Assembly (NCBI RefSeq): GCF_016860545.1
Contig: NZ_BNEB01000005.1
Span: 806,001 to 870,000 of the forward strand
Direction of reading: 5' to 3'
Length of the DNA stretch: 64,000 nucleotides
Source: Streptomyces asoensis
GTDB lineage: Bacteria > Actinomycetota > Actinomycetes > Streptomycetales > Streptomycetaceae
Below, in pieces: positions 17,568 to 25,585 of the stretch. Each line of letters opens with the position of its first letter. Position 1 is the first letter of the stretch. The position numbers were made by a program, and so were the translations under genes. The notes beneath the pieces are model-generated. The model was not told where the DNA came from. It worked only from the letters and a program-made list of their open reading frames with translations, and searched no databases.

Positions 17568-18395
17568 TCAGCCGTCGAGGAAGCGGTGCAGGGAACGGGT
17601 CGTCGCGCCGACGAAGGCGTCCCGTCCGGCCTCGTCGAGGGCGTCCAGGGACAGATAGGGGTTGAGGTCCTCCAGCTCCACCAGCAGCAGTTCGCCGTCC
17701 GGGGCCCGGCAGGCGTCCACGCGCTGGATGCCGTGCGCCAGGCCGTTCCAGTCGATGAACCGGCGGGCGAACTCCAGGTCGCGCACGGTGGGCCGGTAGG
17801 GCCGCAGCTCCCAGCGACGGTCGGGGCGGGGCGCGTACAGCGCGTACTGGAAGTCGTGGTCGACGTAGATGAAGGAGACCTCGTAGGAGAAGTCGACGCA
17901 CGGCTGCACCAGGAGCGAGCCGTCGCTCAGGTCCGGCAGCTCCCGCGGCGGGAGGATCCGCAGCCCTATGGAGTCGGCGCCCAGCTTGGGCTTGACGACG
18001 TAGCGCTCGGCGGCGGGCAGCCGGTGCAGGTCCTCGGCGCGGTCCACGGTCGGGATGACGGGGTGGCCCGCGGCGCTCAGGTCGACGAGGTACTGCTTGC
18101 CGGCCATGTCGGCGCGGCCGGTAAGCGGGTTGTAGACACGGACGCCGTCCGCGAGGGCGCGTTCACGGAACGCCTCGTACTCCTTGCGGTAGTCCAGGAC
18201 CGGCCCGCTGTTGCGGACGACGACGCCGTCGAAGGAGTGCATCAGCGCCGCCGCGTCCAGCGGATGGCACAGGGCCAGGTCGAAGTCCGCGCGCAGCCGG
18301 GAGGTGAGGAGGACGTCCTCGTCGCAATAGCGCCGCCCGCGTGCCTGATAGGCCAGGTCGGTCACATAGAGGAGACGGGGGCGGGCGGCGGGCAT
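17568..18395 (-). CDS. ATP-grasp enzyme (RimK/glutathione synthetase-like)
   Basis: 275 residues from ATG 18395 with CAGGAGAG upstream; the longer frame is less likely. ATP-grasp features: RYVVKPKLGADSIGLRILPP (nucleotide-binding strand and glycine loop), SYEVSFIYVDHDFQYAL and a metal-binding ELEDLNPYLSLDAL near the end, where two acidic residues and an asparagine match the family pattern. Such enzymes join a carboxylate to an amine or thiol using ATP. The N-terminal LLYVTDLAYQARGRRY and VVVRNSGPVLDYRKEY regions give the substrate side. Substrate unknown; no nearby peptide precursor is seen. Downstream of it lies the peptidoglycan-binding membrane protein. Confidence 0.8.
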   Translation of the reverse strand: MPAARPRLLYVTDLAYQARGRRYCDEDVLLTSRLRADFDLALCHPLDAAALMHSFDGVVVRNSGPVLDYRKEYEAFRERALADGVRVYNPLTGRADMAGKQYLVDLSAAGHPVIPTVDRAEDLHRLPAAERYVVKPKLGADSIGLRILPPRELPDLSDGSLLVQPCVDFSYEVSFIYVDHDFQYALYAPRPDRRWELRPYRPTVRDLEFARRFIDWNGLAHGIQRVDACRAPDGELLLVELEDLNPYLSLDALDEAGRDAFVGATTRSLHRFLDG

Positions 18396-18566
18396 GCGCT
18401 CTCCTGATGACGGGCGGTCGGCGGTGCGCACAGGCTACGGCAGCGGGCCGGGACCGCCTCCGTACGGGATCGGCGGGGGGGCGACGGCACTCCTGAGGGG
18501 CGGGAGGCGGGCGGGCCGTACGATGAAAGGACCGCCGTTTGTCTCCCGAAGGGCTCGTCGACTCCC

Positions 18567-19415
18567 GTGACCACCGCAACACTGCTCGACGGCAAGGCCG
18601 CCGCGGCCGACATCAAGAGTGAACTCGCCCTGCGTGTCCAGGCGTTGAAGGAGCGCGGGATCAGCCCCGGGCTGGGCACCATCCTCGTCGGCGACGACGC
18701 GGGGAGCCGCTCCTACGTGGGCGGCAAGCACCGGGACTGCGCCCAGGTCGGCATCGCGTCGTTCCGGGTGGAGCTGCCCGCGGACGCTTCCCAGGCCGAC
18801 GTGGAGGCCGCCGTGCTGCGGCTCAACGCCGATCCGGCCTGCACCGGCTTCATCGTGCAGCTCCCGCTGCCCGCTCACATCGACACCCACGCCGTGCTGG
18901 AGCTGATCGACCCCGTCAAGGACGCCGACGGCCTGCACCCGACCAACCTCGGCCGCCTGGTGCTGGGCATCCCCGGCCCGCTGCCGTGCACCCCCCGCGG
19001 CATCATCGACCTGCTGCGGCGCAACCACGTGGCGATCACGGGACAGCAGTTCTGCGTCATCGGCTGCGGGGTCACCGTGGGCAGGCCGCTGGGCATGATG
19101 CTGACCCGCAGCACCGAGCACGCCACGGTGACCCTGTGCCACGAGGCCACCCAGGACACGGCGGCGCACGCCCGGGAGGCCGACGTGGTGGTGGCCGCGG
19201 CGGGCGTGGCCCACCTGGTCAGGCCCGACTGGATCAAGCCGGGGGCGACGGTGCTGTCCGTCGGCCTGACGCGCACCGTCGAGGGCATCCTCGGTGACGT
19301 CCACCCCGACGTGAGCGATGTCGCCGGCTCCTTCGCCCCGCCGATCGGCGGGGTCGGTCCGATGACGCGGGCGATGCTGCTGACCAACGTGGTCGAGGCC
19401 GCCGAGCGGATGTGA
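18567..19415 (+). CDS. folD: FolD-like methylenetetrahydrofolate dehydrogenase/cyclohydrolase
   Basis: 282 residues, GTG start, normal length for FolD. Clear family motifs: GDDAGSRSYVGGKHRDC with the catalytic lysine, DADGLHPTNLGRLV, PLPCTPRGIIDLL, and VGPMTRAMLLTNVVEAAER. FolD makes 5,10-methenyl- and 10-formyl-tetrahydrofolate in the cytosol. Two sites deviate from actinobacterial FolD as I remember it: the NADP-binding VGRGVT(I/V)GRP becomes IGCGVTVGRP, losing the arginine after the first glycine, and SPNPGGVGPMT becomes APPIGGVGPMT. This looks like a diverged second copy rather than the housekeeping gene; activity is uncertain. It is divergent from the ATP-grasp gene. Confidence 0.88.
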   Translation: MTTATLLDGKAAAADIKSELALRVQALKERGISPGLGTILVGDDAGSRSYVGGKHRDCAQVGIASFRVELPADASQADVEAAVLRLNADPACTGFIVQLPLPAHIDTHAVLELIDPVKDADGLHPTNLGRLVLGIPGPLPCTPRGIIDLLRRNHVAITGQQFCVIGCGVTVGRPLGMMLTRSTEHATVTLCHEATQDTAAHAREADVVVAAAGVAHLVRPDWIKPGATVLSVGLTRTVEGILGDVHPDVSDVAGSFAPPIGGVGPMTRAMLLTNVVEAAERM

Positions 19416-19461
19416 CCCCGGCGCCGGGTGCCCGGCGCCCCGTCACCTGACACCCGCCATC

Positions 19462-19499
19462 TGGCACTCGGTTCCCTGTCGGCAGGGAACCGAGTGCCA
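19462..19499 (+). promoter_or_regulatory. Perfect 17-bp inverted repeat, operator and/or terminator
   Basis: TGGCACTCGGTTCCCTG (19462-19478) pairs exactly with 19483-19499 around TCGG. The right arm falls where the -35 of the TetR gene should be; TACGTT at 19518-19523 would be its -10, 7 nt before the ATG (leaderless). Outer TGGCACT/AGTGCCA ends recur at 20367-20381. It could also terminate folD, which ends 46 bp upstream. Confidence 0.75.
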
Positions 19500-19530
19500 T
19501 CGACGTCCCGCAGGTGTTACGTTCGCGTCC

Positions 19531-20298
19531 ATGAGCGCCACTGACAAGGCCGAGGCCAGGCCGCCCATGCGGGACGCCCTGATCGCCGCGGCCTTCCGGC
19601 TGTTCCTGGAGCGGGGCTACGAGCAGACCACGATCGAGGACATCGTCACGCTCGCGGGCGTCGGACGGCGGTCCTTCTTCCGCTACTTCCCCTCCAAGGA
19701 GGACGTGGTCTTCCCCGACCACGAGCGGTGCCTGGCCGACATGACGGCGTTCCTCGCGGCGAGCGGACGCGAGCACGAGCCGGTGCGCCGCGTCTGCGAC
19801 GCGGCCCGGCTCGTGCTGCTGATGTACGCGGAGAACCCCTCCTTCTCGGTGCAGCGCTACCGGCTCACCAAGCAGGTGCCGGGGCTGCGGGCGTACGAAC
19901 TGTCGGTCGTCTGGCGCTACGAGCGCGCCCTCGCCGACTACCTCCGCGGCCGCTTCGCCGGCCGGCCCGACGGCAACCTGCGGGCCGACGTGATCGCCGC
20001 CGCCGTGGTCGCTGCCCACAACAACGCGCTGCGCTCCTGGCTGCGTTCGGACGGACAGGGCGACGCGAGCGCGACCGTCGACCACGCCCTGGGGTACGTG
20101 CACGCGGCGTTCGGCACGGCCGGGACCGGTCCGGCCCCCGCGCCCGCCCCGGCGGCCCCCGCGCCCGCGCTCTCCCCCGTGTTCCCGGCGCTCCCCTCCG
20201 ACGAGGGGCCGGACGACGTGGTCGTGGTGGTCGCCCGGCGCGGCACGCCCCTGTGGCGGGTGGTGCGGGAGATCGAGACGACGCTGGACGGGGACTGA
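19531..20298 (+). CDS. TetR-family regulator, MftR-like
   Basis: 255 residues. The N-terminal helix-turn-helix (about residues 12-60) reads ALIAAAFRLFLERGYEQTT and VGRRSFFRYFPSKEDVVF, the FFRYFP form being typical of MftR-like TetR proteins. The ligand domain runs to about residue 190. A Pro/Ala tail (APAPAPAAPAPAL) then joins a 30-residue C-terminal stretch VVVVVARRGTPLWRVVREIE, longer than usual. MftR-type regulators sense acyl-CoA or related ligands (known biology of the family). The long dyad at its own promoter and the matching site before the next gene point to autoregulation and control of the DUF35 gene. Confidence 0.92.
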   Translation: MSATDKAEARPPMRDALIAAAFRLFLERGYEQTTIEDIVTLAGVGRRSFFRYFPSKEDVVFPDHERCLADMTAFLAASGREHEPVRRVCDAARLVLLMYAENPSFSVQRYRLTKQVPGLRAYELSVVWRYERALADYLRGRFAGRPDGNLRADVIAAAVVAAHNNALRSWLRSDGQGDASATVDHALGYVHAAFGTAGTGPAPAPAPAAPAPALSPVFPALPSDEGPDDVVVVVARRGTPLWRVVREIETTLDGD

Positions 20299-20308
20299 GC
20301 TCCTCGAG

Positions 20309-20338
20309 ACCCCCTCGAACTTCGCCGAACCCCCTCGA
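20309..20338 (+). repeat. Direct repeat ACCCCCTCGA x2, 20 bp apart
   Basis: ACCCCCTCGA occurs at 20309-20318 and 20329-20338, upstream of the -35 of the DUF35 gene. The spacing is about two helical turns, as for an activator or a second repressor contact. Confidence 0.5.
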
Positions 20339-20358
20339 TATTGCGGGTACGCAGTGCC

Positions 20359-20387
20359 TTTACGCGTGGCACTGAGTGCCATACCCT
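20359..20387 (+). promoter_or_regulatory. DUF35-gene promoter with TetR operator in the spacer
   Basis: TTTACG (20359-20364), a 17-bp spacer and TACCCT (20382-20387). The spacer holds TGGCACT-G-AGTGCCA (20367-20381), a perfect 7-bp dyad whose half-sites match the outer arms of the repeat at 19462-19499. Binding there would block RNA polymerase. Confidence 0.7.
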
Positions 20388-20478
20388 GTGGGCGTGCACG
20401 GTGGCACGGCGACCGGGCACGTACGTGCGCGGGTGAGCCGAGCACGGGATTCCGGCCGAGTGCAGGGAGTTGACCCGC

Positions 20479-20892
20479 GTGTACCACTTCTCAGGAAACG
20501 CCGTTCAGCAGGCCGTCGGTTCCGCGGCGGGCGTCCTCGACCGCGCGAGGACCGACGGCGACACGATCCTCTTCCAGCGCTGCACCTGGTGCGGCACCGC
20601 GATGTACCACCGGCTGCTGTGCCCGGTGTGTCAGGGCAGCGACCTGTGCACCGAGCGCAGCGAGGGCACCGGCACGGTCCGGCACGCCACGGTGGTGAAC
20701 CGCAACACCCCCGCCGCGCGCAACGTCTCGCTCGTGGAGATGACCGAGGGGTTCGTGGTCCGCGGCCGGGTCATGGGCCCGCTCATCGGCATCCACAGCG
20801 GAGACCGCGTCCGGCTCTCCACGGTCAAGGACCCCGTAAGGGGCGAACCGGTCTTCCAGCTCCTCGACGAGCCGTACCGGGCCTGGCACTGA
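20479..20892 (+). CDS. Zn-ribbon/OB-fold (DUF35-type) protein
   Basis: 137 residues from GTG 20479 (AGGGAG 10 nt upstream; the TTG at 20470 lies too near the ribosome site). A rubredoxin-like zinc ribbon at about residues 35-60 shows two CXXC pairs (CTWC and CPVC). The OB-fold follows: GTVRHATVVNRNTPA and VRGRVMGPLIGIHSGDRV. DUF35 proteins usually partner a thiolase or ketosynthase and channel acyl-CoA. No thiolase is next to it here, so the partner must be elsewhere. It lies 180 bp after the TetR gene and has its own TetR-operator promoter. Confidence 0.85.
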   Translation: MYHFSGNAVQQAVGSAAGVLDRARTDGDTILFQRCTWCGTAMYHRLLCPVCQGSDLCTERSEGTGTVRHATVVNRNTPAARNVSLVEMTEGFVVRGRVMGPLIGIHSGDRVRLSTVKDPVRGEPVFQLLDEPYRAWH

Positions 20893-21071
20893 TCCCCGGC
20901 CGGGGACGGCGCCCGCTCCCACCGCCCGTTGCACGGTGTCCGGATCCTTGCGGCGGCGAGCCCTGATCCGGGGTCACGGGCAACCTGCGGACACGCGTTC
21001 GCTTCCTCCGGTGCGCGAGGGGCTCCCCATACGGACGGGGTGCCCGCGCTCCGAGTGGTGAGGAGTGGACC

Positions 21072-23861
21072 TTGAACCGTGCCCGGCGCACAGGTGTCAC
21101 CGTCGTGGCCGCGCTCGCGGCCCTGGCGGGGACACCGGGACTGGCACAGGCCCGGCAACCGGCCGAGCCGAGACCGGCGACCCCGACAGCGGCCCCCGAC
21201 CGTCGACTGCCCCCGGGGTGGCAGGTGGACGGCGACGGCAGCGCACGGGAACTGGTGTGGCGAGCGCCCGCGCCCGTTCCTCCCGGCGACGCCCGCGTGG
21301 AGTTCCGCGCCGGCGACCGGCTGCTCGGTATACCGGCGCCGAGCGGCGACGGCCGCACCTTCCGGCTCCCCCTGACCGGCCGCGCCGACGACCTCCCCCT
21401 CGACGACCTGCGGGTCCTGGCGGGCGGCCGCCGTCTGGACGGGACCAAGAACTCCGCCGCGGACCGGCGGCGTTCGTCCCGCGCCGTACCGCCGTCGGCC
21501 CAGGCGCCCGCCCCGCTGCCGGCCGGCTCCGTCGACCCGGGCCGGCCGGGCCCCTACCGCACGGTCGGCGGCGGTTACGACCTGGCGCCGGTGAAACTGC
21601 CGGGCTTCGCCCAGCCGGTGGAGATGCGGGCGGTCGTGGTGGCGCCGAAGGGAGCCGTCGGCAAGCGGCCGCTCGCACTGTTCCTGCACGGCCGGCACAC
21701 CACCTGCTACCGGCCGGGCAGCGACGAACCCGACATCTCCTGGCCGTGCCCGGCCGGCATGAAGTCCATCCCCAGCCACCGGGGTTACCTCCAGGACCAG
21801 CGACTCCTCGCCTCGCAGGGCTACGTCACCGTGTCCGTCTCGGCGAACGGTGTCAACGGCCAGGACGCCCAGGTCGAGGACGCCGGTGCACAGGCCCGTT
21901 CCTCACTGGTGCGACTGCACCTCGCCCGGTGGGCCGACTGGGCCGCCCACCCGGACAGGGCCCCCGCCACGGTGCCGGACGCGGCGAAGGCCGACCTCTC
22001 GCGCGTCCTGCTCGTCGGTCACTCGCGCGGCGGCGAGGGCGTCAACCGCGCCGCCCTGGACAGCCTGTACCCGCCGCCCGCCGCACAGGACGGCTACCGG
22101 GGTCCGGTCCGCTGGAAGATCCGCGGAACCGTCCTCGTCGGACCGACGATCTTCGGCCAGAATCCGGTCGCCGACGTACCGTCGGTCACCGTCCTGCCCG
22201 GCTGTGACGGCGACGTGGCCGACCTGGAGGGCGAGTCCTACCTCGACGGCACGCGCGGCATCAGCAAGGGCACCGCCCTGCACAGCGCCGTCTACGTGGT
22301 CGGCGCCAACCACAACTTCTTCAACACCGAGTGGACGCCGGGCAAGTCGGTCGCGCCGTCGTCCGACGACTTCCGGGAGGACCCGGAGGCGCCCGACCCC
22401 GTCTGCTCCGTCGGCCGCCCCACCCGGCTGACGGCCGACCAGCAGCACCGGGCCGGCAGCACCTACATCGCCGCCGCGGCCCGGCTGTTCGTCGGCGGTG
22501 ACGACCGGGTGCGTCCGCTGCTCGACGGCACCGGCAGGCGCGCGCCCTCCGCCGACCCGGCCCGCGTGCTGACCCACGCGGTCGGCGCCCGCCGCACCGG
22601 AGGGTTCGTGCCCGACGACGGGGTCGAGGTGACCGGCGGCCGGGTGTGCCGCGCGGACTCCGACCCGGCCGTGTCCTGTCTGGGCGAGAACGCCACCGGG
22701 ATGTCCCCGCACTTCGGCTGGTGGGACCTGGAGAAGGACTCGGGCAAGACCGCGGTCGCGCTGAAGTGGTCCGCGCCGGGCACCCCGACGACGGTCACCT
22801 CACGGGCCGCCGTCTCCCTCTCCGGCGCCAGGAGCCTGGCGCTGCGGGTCTTCGTGCCGCCCAACAGCACCGGCACCCGGCTGGACGTGTCCGTCACCGA
22901 CACCGCGGGACGTCGCGCCGCTCTCGGCCGCGTCGCGGTCGACGGGCTGCCGGGCTCCGGCCGCACCTCCTCCTACTGGGCCCGCGAGGTCCGCGTCCCG
23001 CTCACCGCGGCCACCCGCGCCGGACTCGACCTCCGGCACGTCAGGTCCGTTTCCCTGACCCCGCGTTCGGGTTCCGGCCAGGCGTGGTTCATGGACGCCT
23101 GGGGCTGGGCTCCCGGCACACCGGCGGTACGGCCCGCGGCGCTGCCGCGCGTCGACATCGGCCGGCTCACCGCCAAGGAGGGCGACTCCGGTACCCGCAC
23201 CTACCACGTCCCGGTGCGGGTCTTTGGCCACGGCAGCGGCACGGTGCGCTTCTACGTCGTCGATCCGGCGACGGGCGAGCCGACGGAGAAGGTGGTCGCG
23301 GTACGGCCCGGCAGCAGCCCGATCGACGTGCCGGTCGAGGTACGGGGCGACACCCGCTTCGCCTACGACGTGACGCACGACCTGCTGGTCAAGGCCGTGC
23401 GCGGCGCCGTCGTGGGTTCCTACCGGGGCGGGGTCACGGTGGAGAACGACGACCCGGCGCCGAAGGTGTCCCTCACGGCGGTGACCGACCGGGTGACCGA
23501 GGGCGGATCGCTGAGCTGGCGGATCTCGCTGTCGGAGACGGCCGACGTCGACTTCTGGCAGCCGGTCCTGGTGCTCCCGGTCACCGGGGGCGCCGAACTG
23601 TCCACCAAGGACGTGGACCCGCAGTGGCTGCTGGACAACTCCGGTGACGTGCCGGATCCCGAGCGTCCGCTGTCGCAGGCGAACCTGTGGGTCTTCGTGA
23701 GGATCCCGGCCGGGGCCACCGACACCGACTTCACCGTGCCCACGGTGAAGGACCAGGTGGCGGAGCCCGCCGAGTCGATGCGCCTGGCGCTGACCGACGA
23801 CGAGGCCGAGCCGCTGCCCGACCGGCCGGCGCTCACGGGCACCGTGCTCGACGGGCCGTAG
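21072..23861 (+). CDS. Large secreted alpha/beta-hydrolase with C-terminal beta domains
   Basis: 929 residues, TTG start with GAGGAG upstream. A Sec-type signal peptide (TGVTVVAALAALAGTPGLAQA) opens the protein. Residues about 160-480 form an alpha/beta-hydrolase: RPLALFLHGRHTTCY (oxyanion region) and LLVGHSRGGEGVNRA with the nucleophile serine near 318. Later comes VVGANHNFFNTEW, where the histidine may be catalytic. Residues about 540-690 form a beta-sandwich (SLSGARSLALRVFVPP), and the last 180 contain Calx-beta-like stretches (RTYHVPVRVFGHGSGTVRF). It is probably an extracellular esterase or lipase; substrate unknown. Single gene. Confidence 0.85.
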   Translation: MNRARRTGVTVVAALAALAGTPGLAQARQPAEPRPATPTAAPDRRLPPGWQVDGDGSARELVWRAPAPVPPGDARVEFRAGDRLLGIPAPSGDGRTFRLPLTGRADDLPLDDLRVLAGGRRLDGTKNSAADRRRSSRAVPPSAQAPAPLPAGSVDPGRPGPYRTVGGGYDLAPVKLPGFAQPVEMRAVVVAPKGAVGKRPLALFLHGRHTTCYRPGSDEPDISWPCPAGMKSIPSHRGYLQDQRLLASQGYVTVSVSANGVNGQDAQVEDAGAQARSSLVRLHLARWADWAAHPDRAPATVPDAAKADLSRVLLVGHSRGGEGVNRAALDSLYPPPAAQDGYRGPVRWKIRGTVLVGPTIFGQNPVADVPSVTVLPGCDGDVADLEGESYLDGTRGISKGTALHSAVYVVGANHNFFNTEWTPGKSVAPSSDDFREDPEAPDPVCSVGRPTRLTADQQHRAGSTYIAAAARLFVGGDDRVRPLLDGTGRRAPSADPARVLTHAVGARRTGGFVPDDGVEVTGGRVCRADSDPAVSCLGENATGMSPHFGWWDLEKDSGKTAVALKWSAPGTPTTVTSRAAVSLSGARSLALRVFVPPNSTGTRLDVSVTDTAGRRAALGRVAVDGLPGSGRTSSYWAREVRVPLTAATRAGLDLRHVRSVSLTPRSGSGQAWFMDAWGWAPGTPAVRPAALPRVDIGRLTAKEGDSGTRTYHVPVRVFGHGSGTVRFYVVDPATGEPTEKVVAVRPGSSPIDVPVEVRGDTRFAYDVTHDLLVKAVRGAVVGSYRGGVTVENDDPAPKVSLTAVTDRVTEGGSLSWRISLSETADVDFWQPVLVLPVTGGAELSTKDVDPQWLLDNSGDVPDPERPLSQANLWVFVRIPAGATDTDFTVPTVKDQVAEPAESMRLALTDDEAEPLPDRPALTGTVLDGP

Positions 23862-23880
23862 CACGCGCGCACCGTCCGCA

Positions 23881-23912
23881 GGGGGGCCGGGACCGTGCGG
23901 TCCCGGCCCCCC
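23881..23912. terminator. Bidirectional hairpin terminator
   Basis: GGGGGGCCGGGACCG (23881-23895) pairs perfectly with 23898-23912. It lies between the convergent hydrolase and PPOX genes and can serve both strands. Confidence 0.8.
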
Positions 23913-23921
23913 GTTCCGCGT

Positions 23922-24302
23922 TCAGAGCGTGACGCGGATCCCGACGGTCCCGTCCTTGCCGCGGCGCAGCCTGCTGCCCAGCAGGACGAGACGGCCGACG
24001 ACGCCGTACTTGCGGGCCAGCAGGGCGCGGTAGCGGGCGGTGGCCGCCGCGTCGCAGATCTCGGCGGTGGCCGGCACCTGCTCGCCGGTCGGGTTGCCGC
24101 GTACGTCGCAGGGCCCGACGAGCACGTCGCCGCGGGCCCTGATCCGCTTCACCTTCCAGGCGTCGGCGGCCGACCAGGCGCCGAGCGTGTCCCCGTCGCG
24201 CACCACCCACACGGGGGTGGCGACGCCGGTCCCGTTCTTGCGGTAGCTGGTGATCAGCAGGTACTTGCCCGACGCCAGCCGGTCGATCGCCTTCTCGTCC
24301 AT
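23922..24302 (-). CDS. PPOX-class protein, probably F420-dependent
   Basis: 126 residues. It starts MDEKAIDRLASGKYLLITSY and has GTGVATPVWVV and WKVKRIRARGDVLVGPCDVRG, the split-barrel pattern of the short PPOX proteins that use F420 in actinobacteria (TIGR03666-like). The basic KVKRIRARG segment is the usual phosphate-binding region of the cofactor. A TAGACT hexamer ends 6 nt before the ATG, so the mRNA may be leaderless. Function: a reductase or oxidase of unknown substrate in the cytosol. It follows the MalY-type gene on the same strand by 79 bp. Confidence 0.85.
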   Translation of the reverse strand: MDEKAIDRLASGKYLLITSYRKNGTGVATPVWVVRDGDTLGAWSAADAWKVKRIRARGDVLVGPCDVRGNPTGEQVPATAEICDAAATARYRALLARKYGVVGRLVLLGSRLRRGKDGTVGIRVTL

Positions 24303-24381
24303 GCCCGCAGTCTAGGCAGCGGCGCCCGTCCCCACCTCGGCGGCCGGTGCACCGTTGCCTGACGTACGGGGCGGACGCGGT

Positions 24382-25560
24382 TCAGCCCACCGCGGCCGCC
24401 ATCCGCCGTACGCCTTCGGTGAGGATCTCCGCCGACGTCGCCAGGTTCAGCCGGACGTGCCCGTCCCCGCCGGTGCCGAAGTCCGGTCCGGGGCTGAGGG
24501 CGACCCGCCCCCGTTCCAGGAAGACCGCGGCCGGATCGGCGCCGAGGCCGAGCGCCCGGCAGTCGAGCCAGGCGAGGTAGGTGGCCTCCCCCGGCCGGTA
24601 CACGACCTCGGGCAGCCGCTCGGCCAGCAGGGCGCGCAGCAGGCGCCGGTTGTCGTCGAGACCCGCCAGCAGGGCGTCCAGCCATCCAGTGCCCTCGCGC
24701 AGCGCGGCCGTGTGCGCGAGCACGCCGACATGGCTGGGACCGTGGGACACCTCCTCGGGCAGCAGGGCGAGATCGGCCGCCGCAGCGGGGCCCGCGACGG
24801 CCAGGGCGGCCTTGAGCCCGGCCAGGTTCCACCCCTTGGAGGCCGACATCAGCGACAGCCCGTCCTGCGCGCCCGGCACGGCGAGGTAGGGCACGAACTC
24901 GGCGCCGGGCCCGGTGAGCGGCGCGTGGATCTCGTCGGCGACCACCCGGACGCCGTACCGGCGGGCGAGACCGGCGACGGCGGCCAGTTCGGCGGCCGTG
25001 TGCACGGTGCCGGTCGGATTGTGCGGGCTGCACAGCAGATGCGCGGCGCGTCCGCCGCCGGAGACGGCCCGCCGGTACGTCTCCTCCAGCACGGCGAGGT
25101 CGAGCCGGCCGTCCGCGCCGAGCGGCGCCTCGGCGATCCGCCGGTCCATGTGCTCGACGAACAGGAAGAACGGCGGGTAGACGGGCGGATTGACGACCAC
25201 CGCGTCACCGGGGCCCGTCACCAGCTTGAGCATCTCGACGACGCCCAGCATCACGTCCGGCACGATCGCCGTCCGCTCCACCGCGAGCCCGTCCCAGCCC
25301 CACCGCTGAGCGGCGAACAGGGACAGCGCCTCGGCGTAGGCGGAGCCCGCCGGATAGCCGGTGTCGCCGAGTGCGACGGCCTCCGTCACCGCGCGGACGA
25401 CCGGTTGCGCGAGGGGCACGTCCATCTCCGCGACCCACAGCGGGAGGACGTCGGCCGGATGGGTACGCCACTTCATGCTGGTACGACATCGCAGCCGGTC
25501 GAGGGTGAGGGCCTGTAAAGGGTTCGCTTCACCGGGGGTCTCGTGCGGGATGCTGGTCAT
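24382..25560 (-). CDS. MalY/PatB-type PLP aminotransferase (cystathionine beta-lyase-like)
   Basis: 392 residues from ATG 25560. Fold-type I PLP enzyme: LPLWVAEMDVPLAQPVVRAV near the N-terminus, CSPHNPTGTVHTAAEL, the VVADEIHAPLTGPG strand binding the pyridine nitrogen, and the Schiff-base lysine in SASKGWNLAGLKAA. These are the MalY/PatB signatures. The family catalyses C-S beta-elimination of cystathionine or transamination. In Streptomyces such genes usually stand alone, as here. A DUF3800 gene starts 25 bp away on the other strand, so the two share a very short divergent promoter region. Confidence 0.92.
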   Translation of the reverse strand: MTSIPHETPGEANPLQALTLDRLRCRTSMKWRTHPADVLPLWVAEMDVPLAQPVVRAVTEAVALGDTGYPAGSAYAEALSLFAAQRWGWDGLAVERTAIVPDVMLGVVEMLKLVTGPGDAVVVNPPVYPPFFLFVEHMDRRIAEAPLGADGRLDLAVLEETYRRAVSGGGRAAHLLCSPHNPTGTVHTAAELAAVAGLARRYGVRVVADEIHAPLTGPGAEFVPYLAVPGAQDGLSLMSASKGWNLAGLKAALAVAGPAAAADLALLPEEVSHGPSHVGVLAHTAALREGTGWLDALLAGLDDNRRLLRALLAERLPEVVYRPGEATYLAWLDCRALGLGADPAAVFLERGRVALSPGPDFGTGGDGHVRLNLATSAEILTEGVRRMAAAVG

Positions 25561-25585
25561 GGGGCACAAGATAGGGGGCCGCGGT

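Noticed and set aside
19462..19499. Resemblance to CIRCE (HrcA site, GCACTC-N9-GAGTGC)
   Set aside because: The half-sites look similar, but the spacing is 22 bp instead of 9 and the second copy at 20367 has a 1-bp spacer. No hrcA or chaperone gene is nearby; a TetR operator explains both copies.
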